From Nematostella vectensis (taxonomy: Eukaryota; Cnidaria; Anthozoa; Actiniaria; Edwardsiidae), in the NCBI RefSeq assembly GCF_932526225.1, contig NC_064048.1, forward strand, positions 6,118,627-6,182,626: 64,000 nucleotides of DNA, read 5' to 3'. A program made the position numbers and the translations under genes. Shown in pieces: positions 26,201-39,175 of the stretch (position 1 is the first letter of the stretch; the number at the start of each line of letters is the position of its first letter). Below the pieces are notes generated by a model. The model was not told where the DNA came from. It worked only from the letters and a program-made list of their open reading frames with translations, and did no database searches.

Positions 26201-27910
26201 CGTAGTTCTGAGTATCTTGGCAGATTCTGTCTCATACTCGATGGTCTGTCTTTCTTCGACATTTGGGAGCGACAGTGAAGACCTCTGGGTCTCGAGCCTT
26301 CTTTTGGCTTGCTTCAGACAAAAGTACAACGAATCTTAAACAAGTATTAGAAGTCTGTTTCTCGTGTACTTTTTTATTCAAGGGAATTTTCGGTGGAGTT
26401 ACAAAATCCTCCCTGCTATTGACACAAACACGATGTTAGTGAGGGGATCAAGCGGAGTATTGTCTGTGGGGTGTGTGCAGTATTAATAGGTAACATATGG
26501 AAAAAGCATATTATTTGATGATTCTTAAATAAGAAATGACACACGTTTTTGCGGCCAAGTCGGTGAGGGAGTGACACTCCTGTCCCCCCCCCCCCCCCCC
26601 TGACACGCCTGGGAATAGGTCTAGAAACAAAGTGTACGAGAGATATACCATGTTTTACTTTGTGAATTGTCTTTATTCTTAAATTTATTGATGAGACCCA
26701 GCGCAAAATTGGTGTTAAAGTACACTCACGTATTTTCTTCAGTCGTCTTGTGCGTATTAGCTCTCACTTTGGCTGGGCTATTCATTTTTAACACCGATGA
26801 AAGATAGCGAAACTGATACCATAAACTTGTTATTCATTGTCTGCTACTGGGGCAAACCGGTGGTAATGACCTTGTGGTGTTCTTGCCTCAGGCATACTAA
26901 ACAAGAGGGGGATGTCATGAAAAATAATTTCAATATGAAGGAAGCTCATCTGTTTTTCTATCTGATGGCGTCGAGGAAGGGGCTTTTTAATGATCGGATC
27001 TAAGGGGAAAGATCTTGATACATAAAATGGTCTAAAAAAACTCATTAAACTAAATTATCGTTTCCTATGTAAACTTACGTATCCAAAGACAACGCTAAGC
27101 AATGATGTATTGCTATTAAAGCAATCTGTGACCTCCATAAGATAATAGTTCATTTTTCTACCATTATGCTGCACCCTCGCCCCAGGCTCTACACCCTCTA
27201 GCATGTGCCGATGGTACCATGCAAAGGGTTCAAATAGTCTCTCAAAACTCTGAAAGACTGATTTTCAGACGCAATTGTAAGAGTCCGCCGCGGATGTTAC
27301 TAAAACGGGGAACGGGGAGCGGGGAACAGGGAACAGGGATCTGATTTATACCTGGTTCATTCCTAAACAGTAAGCCACACACTTGAAAGCATGCTCTGTT
27401 TAGTACATACTTGACCCATTTCTGTTAATATATTTTTGCCTTCTTGAAGTAAGAATAAGTACATACAGTTTTCTAATATTTTTTTATTTTGCACTTTTTT
27501 ATCAAATAAATGGTTTAATGCGTTGACCAACAGAAAATTATTAAGAATTTTTAACGAGCGTGTTTGTATTGTTTCTATTGACTAATTTATTGCGTTTTTG
27601 TTTTCGAGTGTTTCCAGTCTGCTGTAGTATTGCCGGAATGTGGGCTGTTAGAATTATCAGAACCGACATCTTTTTTATTTCATATATTATATTATATTAT
27701 ATTATATTTTATTATATTTTGTTATCATGTATAAATGCTTACCCGGAATAGAAAGAAAACGTTTTGGTGTTGCTTTTTTGACAGCACAGAAGGACGCCAT
27801 CTTGGATTTGTCGATAGCCGCTGATCACTCGTTTCCTGTTCCCCGCTCCCTGTTCCCCGTTTCTCGTTTTAGTAACATCCGTCCGCCGCGGGCCTCAATC
27901 CCCCCCCCCC

Positions 27911-27941
<31 letters not shown>

Positions 27942-30900
27942 CCTCCGATATCAAACGGACGGGGATCATCATCGGGATTTTTTTTAAACAAACCTAAAAG
28001 ATACTTAAGTGGGCTTGGTTAGGCATGAAAGATACCCCAAACAAACGTTAATAATTTGTAATAAAAACGTTTAAAACTGTCTCTAATGGAAGAAATTCAT
28101 CAGATTCTTCTGGTTCCTCACTGATTTGTATAAGCATAGTCATTCGGCACTCCTTTGCATCATAACAAAACTGAGTGTAACTGGAACGTTTCTTGAGGTC
28201 GAATAGGCAGGCTAAACAAACAGATCATTGTTGAGCTCGCTATTTATTATGGTTCCGTGGGTTGTGTGGTTTTTTCGCTGGGCTGGTTAGTGATCTAAAA
28301 TATCTAACACTTTCTAACGCTTTCTTTCATGAGCTACAAATTAGATTAGCGATGGCTATAATCATATGAAGAAAACGTTGTCGTTTTAGGGGTCTGGTAC
28401 CAAGCAATTTTAGTTTTTTTCTCAGAAGGTTTTCTCTATTGACTAAAGATGGTCACAGTCACTGTTTTTCTCTTTTGAATACAATTCATAAAGTTTGCGA
28501 AGCACCTGCGGTACGGCAGCATTAAAAATGACACGAATCATACATGTTTTCCAAATAAGGAATATATTAGTTATATGGAAGTGACCCGTCTGGGAAAAAA
28601 GTTTTGGCTAAATTTTCTTGATATGAGCACCCTAAAGGATACCAAATTAAAATAAAATCTGGGCATTCTCATTTTCACACCTAAAAGATACCCAAGGCTC
28701 CAAATTTACATCCTAAAAAAATACGACGTATATCCCTGGGGGTGGGGTTGGGGCTCTTCTTTATCACAAGTCGCAAATGACCCTCCTAGGAGATGTCTGT
28801 CTGAGTGTCTGCTTCAAAAAAGATAACTTTTTCTTCTGCTTGTTCTAGTTGTGCATCGTTATTTCTTAGGAAGTTATCCGTCGATTTGCTCGCAGTATTT
28901 CGGTATTGGTGCACTCATGCAGGAGGCTAGCGAGAATTCGCTGGGGGTAGGGGTAGGGGGCTCGGGTTGTAGGGTATGCGCATTTTTAAGAAAATACCAT
29001 TCCCAGGGGCCAAGAAGGGGGGACCATGTTTCCATGGTAACCGCCTGGCATGCTGCCAAGTGTTTTGCGGTTTGCGCACCCCCCCACCCCTCCCCCTCAG
29101 AAAGAGTGTGTTGTATAAAGCAGTTTTGAAAAACCGTCTTTTTTCCAGCCCGCTTGGACAATTCCTCTTTAGACCATTACCTACCATATTTTGGGACCTT
29201 TTTTATCATTTTTATCGTCCTAGAACTGAGTACAATAACATAGAACTGTGTACAGGACGATAAAAATGACAAAAAAAAACTTCCAAAATATGATATGTAA
29301 TGTTCTAAAGAGGAAATGTCGAATCAAAGTCGATAATATTTTCCATGTGTCTTCATTGGTTAATAATTTTTAGTTTAAAACCGATGAAAGGCGATTTTAA
29401 CGTGTGGCCTGTACGGCATGCAAGGCCGCAATGTTTATTTTACGTCACCAAAATCGCCGTTCTATTTGCGTAACCTGGTAGAACAAGCCTGTTATCAAGA
29501 ATCGCGTCATCGAATAAATGTGGTATCATTTCAAGCACGTTCCGATTTTTTAGGCTTGAAAAGACGCCATTCTTACGTGTTCTGGAGCTTTCGTCATTCG
29601 TAACCCTTAGATAATCCTTGTTGTTATGACTTACAAATTAGGGGATAAACCATTCTAAGCCGATACATCGTTAACTTGACAACATCAAAACTTGATACGT
29701 GTAGTTGTAAGTGGCGAGGAGATAGCGCAGATGGTTCGCTCTCTAATTATTATTATTTCTTCTTTTAAGTCGTTTTTGTGTGTGTGTACCTGCGCTCAAA
29801 CACATGTGCCGGTGAATGATCTAACATGGATAAATTGATGGGATAATAATAATAATAATTATTATAATAACAATAACAAATTTAAATTAAAGTCAAATTT
29901 AGAATAGGATAAAGAATGCTGAATCATAAATTAATCGGCCTGGTTTCTAATCATGCCAGCACGCATGCCCGAAACATTGGATATTCCAGATAGACTTTGT
30001 TTTTATTCTTACACGTTGCAAAAAGGAAGGATTTCGAATAAAAGTGTTTTTTTTTTTTTTTTTTTTTTTGCGTGCAGAAATTGATCATATCTATCAATGG
30101 CTGTTGTTTTTCTAAATGGTCTAAAAGAGCCTGGGACGAGCACGCGGGAGACCTATGAAAATTTAGAACGCTAGGGTCGCTAGAACGCTACCCCCCCCCT
30201 CCCCCCCGGTATTTAATTATCACCCACTAACTGAGCTCGTGCTTATTCACACAGTACGCCTGTGCAGTAAGGAAGAAAGTACTTAGAAAATCGCGGACTC
30301 TCTCAAACGAATATCAGTTTGCTTATGCCCTTTAAGCACGTACGGCGGCTTATTCGATTGATTTATTCAATTGTGTCTCAGTTTGACTTCCTTAATTATC
30401 ATGAAGTTTATCCAGTCTAGTTTTAGCACACATTTGAAGAAGGCACCTGTCTGGGCAACATCTAAGTTAGGGTTGCAAACACTTTCCAAAATATAAACAT
30501 GCAAGTAATCAGTCGTTCTTCGAAGAAACCTTCGTGAGAATTTATATAACATTCTTTTACTGCAACTTTCTCTCGACAATAATTCAACTGCCAAAATGCT
30601 TTCTGGTTCCTGTCATTCAACTTCAATTGCATTCGGTGGTCTTTCATTGGTTAGGTAGAGGTTGCGTGATTAGAAACCATTTTAGCGCTGGCTAATAAAA
30701 AATCGTCAAGGATGGAAATGAGAGGATGATTTAAGCTTTTGGAAATGGTCGGTGAGAGTTCGCAGACTATTGAAAACTGCAGCAGCGTATTAAAGTCAAC
30801 CAAGAATCTAATTGTATAAATTAAGACTTTCAAAATTCCATAACATTATATCAGCTTTGGACATAAAACAGATACACCTATTTTAATAAACGTTTTCAGT

Positions 30901-33900
30901 GCAAACGGTAAATGGCCATTGTCAAATGGCACTTCTTCTATCAAAAAATACCATGAAACTTGTCAAATTATTTCTACTGACTGTAGAAAACATGTGGATA
31001 ATTTATTCGATAATACTACTTACAGGGAAAGGGGGGGGCAGCCCCCCGCCCCCCCCCCCCCCCACTCTTGAAAGTAGGATTGCCCTTACTGAATTCAGGC
31101 TAAGCAATCATAAGCTAGCAATTGAAACTGGAAGTAGGAAAAGCCATATCAAAAACCTAACGAAAGAAAATGCTTAGTATGCCAGACAGGAAAAGTGGAG
31201 GATGAAGAGCATTTTCTGTTAGAATGTCGGGCCTATAAAAATGATCGGGATGATTTACTGGAATTCCTTAAAACGCATGCAGGTATCAATGTCAACAACA
31301 ATGCAGTTATCAATGCCAACATAGAAAATAATTTCGTCAGAATTATGGGATTGAGCCCGAATGAAAACGTAAATCGGCGCTTAGCGAAACATATTTTTGA
31401 ATGTATGAAGGCAAGAAATGTGAAGCTTGACGACAACGTACAGTGACGTCACCTAATCATTCTAAACAACAAGAAAAAAATGCAAAAGGCAAAGTCAGAA
31501 AAACATATCAACACCATTCAATGTCATTTATTTAATTATGAATTATGAATATATGAACGTTTTTTTTAACCCACGGGTTAAAACGGGTTTCAAGCGGTAT
31601 ATTATGCAACCGAGGACAAATTTGTTGAACAGTTTAAAATCTGAAACCACAAACCACCCCTCCACCTGAAACCACTGCCCCCTCCCCCCCCCCCCCCCAA
31701 CTTTCGCCCACCCCCCTACTTATGGGACCGCTCCACCGCCCCTGACTTATCATCTTTATTCTTACAATTAATTACACCCTAAGAAGTGAATGGTCCTATA
31801 ACAGCCATTTGCCAATTGCCATTCGCCATTTGCACTGACAACGTTTATTTGAAATAGGTGTAGTTTGATCGGTTACTTCAGAAGTGTGTGCATTTATTCA
31901 TGTGATGGACCACAAAATCCTAATCGTAAAATTAATTCGAGGTCATTGAGAAATAAGTTGGAATATAGAACAGGTGGATAAAAGGCTGCTTTGATATCTC
32001 TATGCGCAAAAAAGGCAAGAATTAAGTAAAGGCAGCAGACTGTGTTCAGCTGTGCTGTTAGGATACTTTCAAAAATAGGCCATTCCAGCTATAAGCATGC
32101 GAGCGCGTCGCGCAATGTCATTTTTTTATTTTTTATGCGCTATGGAATTTTATCAAATAAGAAAAAAATGACATGTTATGTAAAGGCTGGATTTCCATAT
32201 CACTGCAATCAATCGCAGGCTCTAAGGCGATCGTGTACGATCATATGAAAACTCGCCCTGCGATTCGGTGCGATTGTTGTGCGTGTGTATTCATATCGGA
32301 ACCGCTATGCGATTGGTTGCAATTGAACGATCAAATTAGCTGCGATTGTGTGCGATCATACGAGAACTCGTCCTGCGATTCGGTGTGATTGTTGTGCGTG
32401 TGCGATCATATGGGAACGTCTTTAGGATTGGTCGCAATTGTACAGTCAAATTAGCTGCGATCGTGTGCGATACAGTGTAGTCATATGGAAACCATATGAA
32501 AGCCTTCAACGAAGACGGCAACTGTTAGGGCAGCGTGATCGAGTGGAAAGTAATTTTAAAATGTCAGACATGGCCCACTTCAATTCGTCTGAATTTTTCG
32601 ATCGCTTCCAGCTGTCGCTACTTTGCTGCCGCCATCGTGATGACGATAACAACAGTTGGTGGTGGTTCCGGTAATTGTAATGATTATGATGATTGCATTG
32701 GTGTGTTGATGATGATAGTCATAAATATGGTAATAATGGTGATGACGATGACAGTTGAAGGTGGTATTGATGGTCATTATGATTATGATAGAGAGGATAA
32801 CGATGATGGTAATGGTGATAACGATGATGATTATGATGATGATGATGATGGTGTTGGTGATGATGACGATGATGATGATGATGGTGATTATGACGGTTGT
32901 TGTAATGGTGACCTTCTCAAACTATGATCTTAAGTCATGAATATGGTAATGATGACGATGACAGTTGAAGGAGGATGATTTTTCTGATTATGATAAGGAG
33001 GATAACGATTAAGGTAATGACGATGATGATGACGATGATGATGACGGTTGTTGTGATGGTGACCTTCTCAAAGCAAGATAAATAAATTATATCTATTATA
33101 TATATTATGAAAAGAAATTATATCCTCGCACTTTTTACGAAAATACAAACGAACTCTCCAGTACCTCAAATATAAGTTTTCCTTTGAGTTTCTAAACATA
33201 GGAATACAATTTCCGTTAAGCTTGTGCGATGAGTGTCTATGAGTGTTTTGTGCGGAGAAAGGGCGTTCATGAAGGCTTATTTTCTGTTGTAGCGCGTCCC
33301 AAGTCAAAAGGCCGATTCACGGTAATATTACCGGGACGAGACACTCTTTATAACCCAGGTATGCAAACAGCCTTTGCATGCTTATATCAATTACCATATA
33401 TGGATATGTTATGACCATATATGGTGATATCGCCATTTAGAACTCTGGTTTTATTTCTTTGGTGAATATTGTTAGTTGCTTCCGTATTTGACAATCGTAA
33501 TAAGAAGCGTAACATTTTGATTAAAGCATTAAACAAGAGCTAACATCTTTGGTGGAGAGATTTATGTAGTAAGGAGCTTATTAGTGTAGATGCTTTATTT
33601 TCTTAGACTGCGCTCCGAGTCTGTAAAGGTTGAGGGGCGGATCAACAATAGCGTCAGTCCCTTTTTCAGCTCAAAAACAGTTCACTGACCTTTATAAAAC
33701 CCCCTCCAGCTTACTTCTAGCTTACTTTAGCGATTAGATTTATCAATGACATTGAGTGTAACTCGGTGTGAGTTCAAGAGCTTTTTGAGGAAAATATCAT
33801 ACTCCGCCAGGATCCTGTCTGAGCTCCATTAAAAGAAAAAGTACCCTTGCAAGCTCTTAACGTTGCTAGTTCAACTAAGTTGCTTTTTAGACTAACCTTT

Positions 33901-36900
33901 TGATAATGCACAGATCTTATAAGCATATTAGTCTAAAACTTGATTAAACTATTTTTATACCTCCGACCCCCTCCATGAGGGGTATGGGTATTTTCTGGAT
34001 CTACACATTCAAACGTTTAAATAGCCTTAGTCAGGCACAGAATGAAATTCCAAGAAAAGTTTAATACTTCAATATGAAATATAGCAGCATCTACCTTACA
34101 GCCTGGAATGCTGTCTTGCAATTGTTATTTTAAAAAGATGACAAAATGGCGGCTGACACATTTTAGTGGGTTTCTACTATGAAACCCCCTTCGAGTTAGA
34201 ATTTGTGACAGACTTCTTGGAATGACTTGTATGCGGGCTATTCGCTAGTGGCGATGCTTTATCGCGATTAGCGCTCCCTTATACCTTAATCAGATTTGGA
34301 TAAGTAATGATTTCACTATTGCTGCTAAATGCAGAAGTGGTTGCAACTCGCATCAATCCGTTTATCGTATTTTGGGATTTGTGAATCACCAAGTGCATTA
34401 TTTGATTTCGTGCCGAAGGTCACCAAGGGAAGTCTTCCGAGTGGCAAACGCCAATAGCACGCTTTCATGGCCGTTTTTCCTGTTTGCTCCTAATGTTCTA
34501 CTAGCAATCGTTGTTATAAATTAAAATACTCACGATATATGGATAAAAGTGTCAGGAGCGATATAATAAGTGGGTCTAGGGCATAGGGTCGTTGGGAACA
34601 GCCTCAAACTCCTAAAAACTTATGCTTCGAGTTGCAGTGAATGCATAACCAATTATCTGCTAGGTAGAACAATTTCACGTATGCCGGTTTTAAAATTTTT
34701 GAAAACTACTAGGCAGATTTTTTTTTCATAAGACTGATGTACGACCAATTTTTTTGCTTTCAAAAACTTGACGTCATTTTCGAACACTTCCCCCACACAC
34801 ACACACACAACATTGCCATGGCAACACATACCTGTACCCTTAAAACCTGAGCAAATGTGCAAGAGCTTCCAGTAACCTTGGAACTCCTTAAGCGTGTAAG
34901 AATGATCAAATAACTAGATAAATCTCTCTGCTAAATAAGTTTAAAAGCTTAGCAGGTCATTATGCTTTCATATTCCTAACCCAATAATTGTACGTGTCTT
35001 GCTGATAAGTAAACCTTTTGTGCATTACAAAGCAGAATAACCCGGATGTAGCTAATGTTTTTTATAGATTTGTCTTAGCCTTTCGCATTCTGCTGTAAGC
35101 TATTTATTTAAAGCACGAGGATAAATGCATACCTCTCTTTGTATTGCAAAAAGTAATAGTGACTATGATAATATGTTATTGATTATACATTATCTTTAAA
35201 CATAACTTGCCATCGATTAATTCATGCATCTTGTTTACTGTTTAGTGACATTGATATGTCTCAAAGTATACGTCATTGATTCATTCATTCAGGCATTGGA
35301 CGTAACTTTTTTTTCTATAATCAGTACGCACAGGCTAAGCTTTCCCCGCATGATAAAACTCGTGTAATGCTCACCAGTAGAGGATCTAGGGAGAGGGTAG
35401 GGGTTTAACCCCCCCCCCCCCCCTTCCTCCTTGGGCTGCCAGAAAGCCATTGTAACAAAAAACTTTCCCCTCCCCCTTTGCTTGCCACCCCCCCCCCCTT
35501 AGCGAAAGCTAGATCCACCCCTGCTCACTCCGCTTCAAAAGCTGCAAAATCCAACCCACTCTACATAAACTGCTCGACGACAGTTTTCAATTTATTCAAT
35601 TGACCCAGTAAATTGTCGACCCAATAAGTTCAAAGTATTTCATATTGTTGAGAACGGGCAAGCAAATTGAGCTTTATTGTCGGTATTGAATGTTTTGTGT
35701 CGTCTATGTACACCATAACATCGTAATTTTCGTGATACTTTTCTTACAAAGTACTGTTTATAAAGTAACCGCAGTTGTGCCTTTTCTCTCTGGATGTTTG
35801 GTACGTAACCCGCATATAGCGGACGCAAAACCCGCTCAGTAATTCCCAGTACTCTTCTGCGGCTTCTTCAGCCTGACCTCATTAGGCTAATACCTCTATA
35901 ACTCTTCTAACACGACCAGTTATGCATTTTTTTCTCTCAACAGTGACGAGATTTGATATGTAACCTGTCTTTTGCGGACATTTTTACCCTCCGTCATGAC
36001 CTCATGTGCTAATGCCTCCAAAAGCTCTTCTAACACGACCAGTTATGCATTTTCCTCCTCAACAGTGACGGGATTGGATATGTAACCTGTCTATTGCGGA
36101 CATTTTTACCCTTCATCATGACGTCATGGGCTAATGCCTCCAATAACTCTTCTAACATGACCAGTTATGCATTTTCCCTCTCAATATTGAAGGGATATTT
36201 GATATGTAACCTGTCTATTGCGGACATTTTTACCCTTCATCATGACCTCATTGGGCTAATGCCTCCAATAGCTCTTCTAACACGACCGGTTATGCATTTT
36301 CCCTCTCAACATTGACGGGATTGGATATGTAACCTGTCTATTGCGGACTTTCTTACCCTTCGTCGTGACTTTATTGGGCTAATGCCTCCAATAACTCTTC
36401 ATACACGACCAGTTATGCATTTTCCCTCTCAACATTGAAGGGATATTTGATATGTAATCTGTCTATTGCGGACATTTTTACCCTTCATCATGACCTCATT
36501 GGGCTAATGCATCCAATAGCTCTTCTAACACGACCAGTTATGCATTTTCCCTCTCAATATTGAAGGGATATTTGATATGTAACCTGTCTATTGCGGACAT
36601 TTTTACCCTTCATCATGACCTCATTGGGCTAATGCCTCCAATAGCTCTTCTAACACGACCAGTTATGCATTTTCCCTCTCAATATTGAAGGGATATTTGA
36701 TATGTAACCTGTCTATTGCGGACTTTCTTACCCTTCGTCGTGACTTTATTGGGCTAATGCCTCCAATAACTCTTCATACACGACCAGTTATACATTTTCC
36801 CTCTCAACATTGAAGGGATATTTGATATGTAATCTGTCTATTGCGGACATTTTTACCCTTCATCATGACCTCATTGGGCTAATGCATCCAATAGCTCTTC

Positions 36901-39140
36901 TAACACGACCAGTTATGCATTTTCCCTCTCAACATTGAAGGGATATTTGATATGTAACCTGTCTTTTGCGGACATTTTTAATCTTCATCATGACCTCATT
37001 GGGCTAATGCCTCCAATAGCTCTTCTAACACGACCAGTTATGCATTTTCCTTCTCAACAGTGACGGGATATTTGATATGTAACCTGTCTATTGCGGACTT
37101 GTGTGTTGGCTTGTTGTGTATACCCTTCACTTTGACCTACGCGGAGCTTAAGTACTGGCCTTTCGGTCGAGTCATGTGTAAGACGATTCTCCCAGCGCAA
37201 GCTATGGCTGTGATGGCATCTGTTGCAACCCTATCTGCTATCAGCTTCGGTAAGTGTCCTTTTAAAGGGGCGATCCAACAACCTTTACATAAATGCCATG
37301 TAATGTTCTAAAGCTCTTATTGTTATTGCTGTTGCTGTTGCTCTATCGCTATCACTATCGCTATCGCAATTGCTATTGCTATTGCTTTTGCTATTGCTAT
37401 TGCTATTGCTATTGCTTTTGCTATTGCTATTGCTATTGCTATTGCTATTAGGACAAATTGTGTGATAAAATCTTTCCAAATAAACCGATGGAAATAGATC
37501 GTTTCCAACACCTTCAGTATTTTTCTAGGATAAAAAATTAAGACTTTTAAAAACTCTCTTTAAAGCAGGTATCTAATAAAGTGACATGTTGTTATCTCCA
37601 GATCGCTTCCGGTCTATAGCGTACCCATACGAAGCCCGCATCAGCGTTTCTAAGGTCAAGTTCATTATTGCGTCAGTGTGGGTGATGGCGGGGGTCATGG
37701 GCTTACCCCTCGTGGCTGTCTTGGATGTGCGTCTTTTTCCTGGTTTTGGCAAACCCATTTGTGACGAGTATGGGTGGCCAAGTCCTCTCTATAGAAGGGT
37801 GAGTACGGCAGAGCGCCGCATCCTGAGGGGGTGGGGGGAGGGGGCTCCCAGCTATTCAAATTACGTGAATGGAGTCGAGTAGAGACCTCGACAGTGCCCA
37901 TACCCTAAGAGATACCGTAAACAGAACGTTAAGAACTCACCGTCAGAACAGAACTTACCGTCCCCCCTTCCCCACTCTTATGCGTGGACCAATGTATATG
38001 TCCTTCTTCTACCAACTGCTGTGGATGAGATTCTCCATTTGCTGTTTAAGCGGGTTGTGAAAGAAACCAAAAAGTTTTTTTTTTCGCTTGTTTGTCGCCA
38101 TAGAACTACGTCAAGAATTTACGTCTAAACTTTTACAAAAGGAATTCTTGTTTACTAAGGTTTTGAAGGCCACCATTTTAAAAATAGGCCCAGGCCCTGG
38201 TATTTTATATAACATCACAGGTTTCCCGCGCGCTCGCCTCAGGCTCTATTAGACCATTTAAAAAAACACTTCTTTATATTCTCCACGTCATAACCACTGG
38301 TTATCTCCTTCTATCTAGATTTATTCCACGGCGACGTTTATAGTCACGTACGCCGTGCCGTTACCCCTCATGGCCACGTGGTACGCCATAGTAGTCTACA
38401 AACTGGAGCAAGCGGCACACAAAGGGGATGATTCAGAAGGGTTCAGGGTAAGTGCTTGAAATAGAGACTCTCCTTATTCACATAATATGTAAATCATTAA
38501 TGGATTGAGGAGAATTCAATGAGAGACCACGTTTTTGCTAGAATGATACATTTTAACTCTCTCGTTTTAACTCCTTCTTGCTGCCTGGTCAGATTTTATT
38601 CGACTATATTATTTAAGGAAAACATCAAAATAAACATCCATACGAATGAAATTTGACGATTTTTTATTGAAAATTACCCTCTTGGAAACCGATGGAAATG
38701 AATTCTTTGTTTAGCCTACTAGTAGGAGTTTGTTGGTGTTACCGCGACGAAAACCCCGCTTTCCCGTTTGGGGGCCATCTTGGTTTTATGGCCGCGCGCG
38801 AGCTGGATGCGAGAGCAAAAGCTCGCTCTCGGCCATAATTCCAAGATGGCGTCCAAAACACGGGAAAGCGGGGTTTTCGTCGCGGAAACACCAACAAACG
38901 CCTATTAGTAGGCTATTCTTTGTTTGACATGATAGGACGCTTAAGGCCAAGTAATTGGCCTTCACTGAAATATTTCTCATCTATTTCCTAATGTTGACAG
39001 GTGGCACAAGCTAAGGGGAAGGTGGTGCGCATGCTCATAGTGGTTGTTGCCGCTTACTTTGTGTGCTTTTTACCCTATCATGTGTCAATGATGTGGTTAG
39101 AGTTTGGCGATGTTAGTCAGTCCAGGTGAGAATACCAATG

Positions 39141-39175
<35 letters not shown>

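Larger units (their letters stand above)
23265..37060 (+). other. Receptor B intron 1 (about 13.8 kb)
   Basis: From GTAAGT to CAACAG. Contains fold-back elements (27284–27887, 29157–29320, 30874–31861, 35383–35525), a retroelement fragment, tandem repeats (32238–32466, 32690–33065) and the exon-2-derived array at 35873–37060. The remainder (for example 23300–27280 and 33100–35380) is AT-rich with no recognisable gene. Confidence 0.8.

Noticed and set aside
27900-27945. Long C-run followed by (CA)n as a possible functional element
   Set aside because: Homopolymer and dinucleotide tract at the edge of an inverted-repeat element. Such runs recur in many places in the window (26585, 31050, 31690, 35410, 39890, 45200, 57500) and are prone to sequencing error.
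32535-32940. Acidic Asp/Gly-rich open frame of 130 codons
   Set aside because: It translates a GATGAT-rich simple repeat. No domain or splice signals.
36094-36315. Open frame repeating NLSIADIFTLHHD
   Set aside because: It is the exon-2-derived array read through. The resemblance to TM2 stops at the AD, there is no intact donor, and most acceptors are lost.
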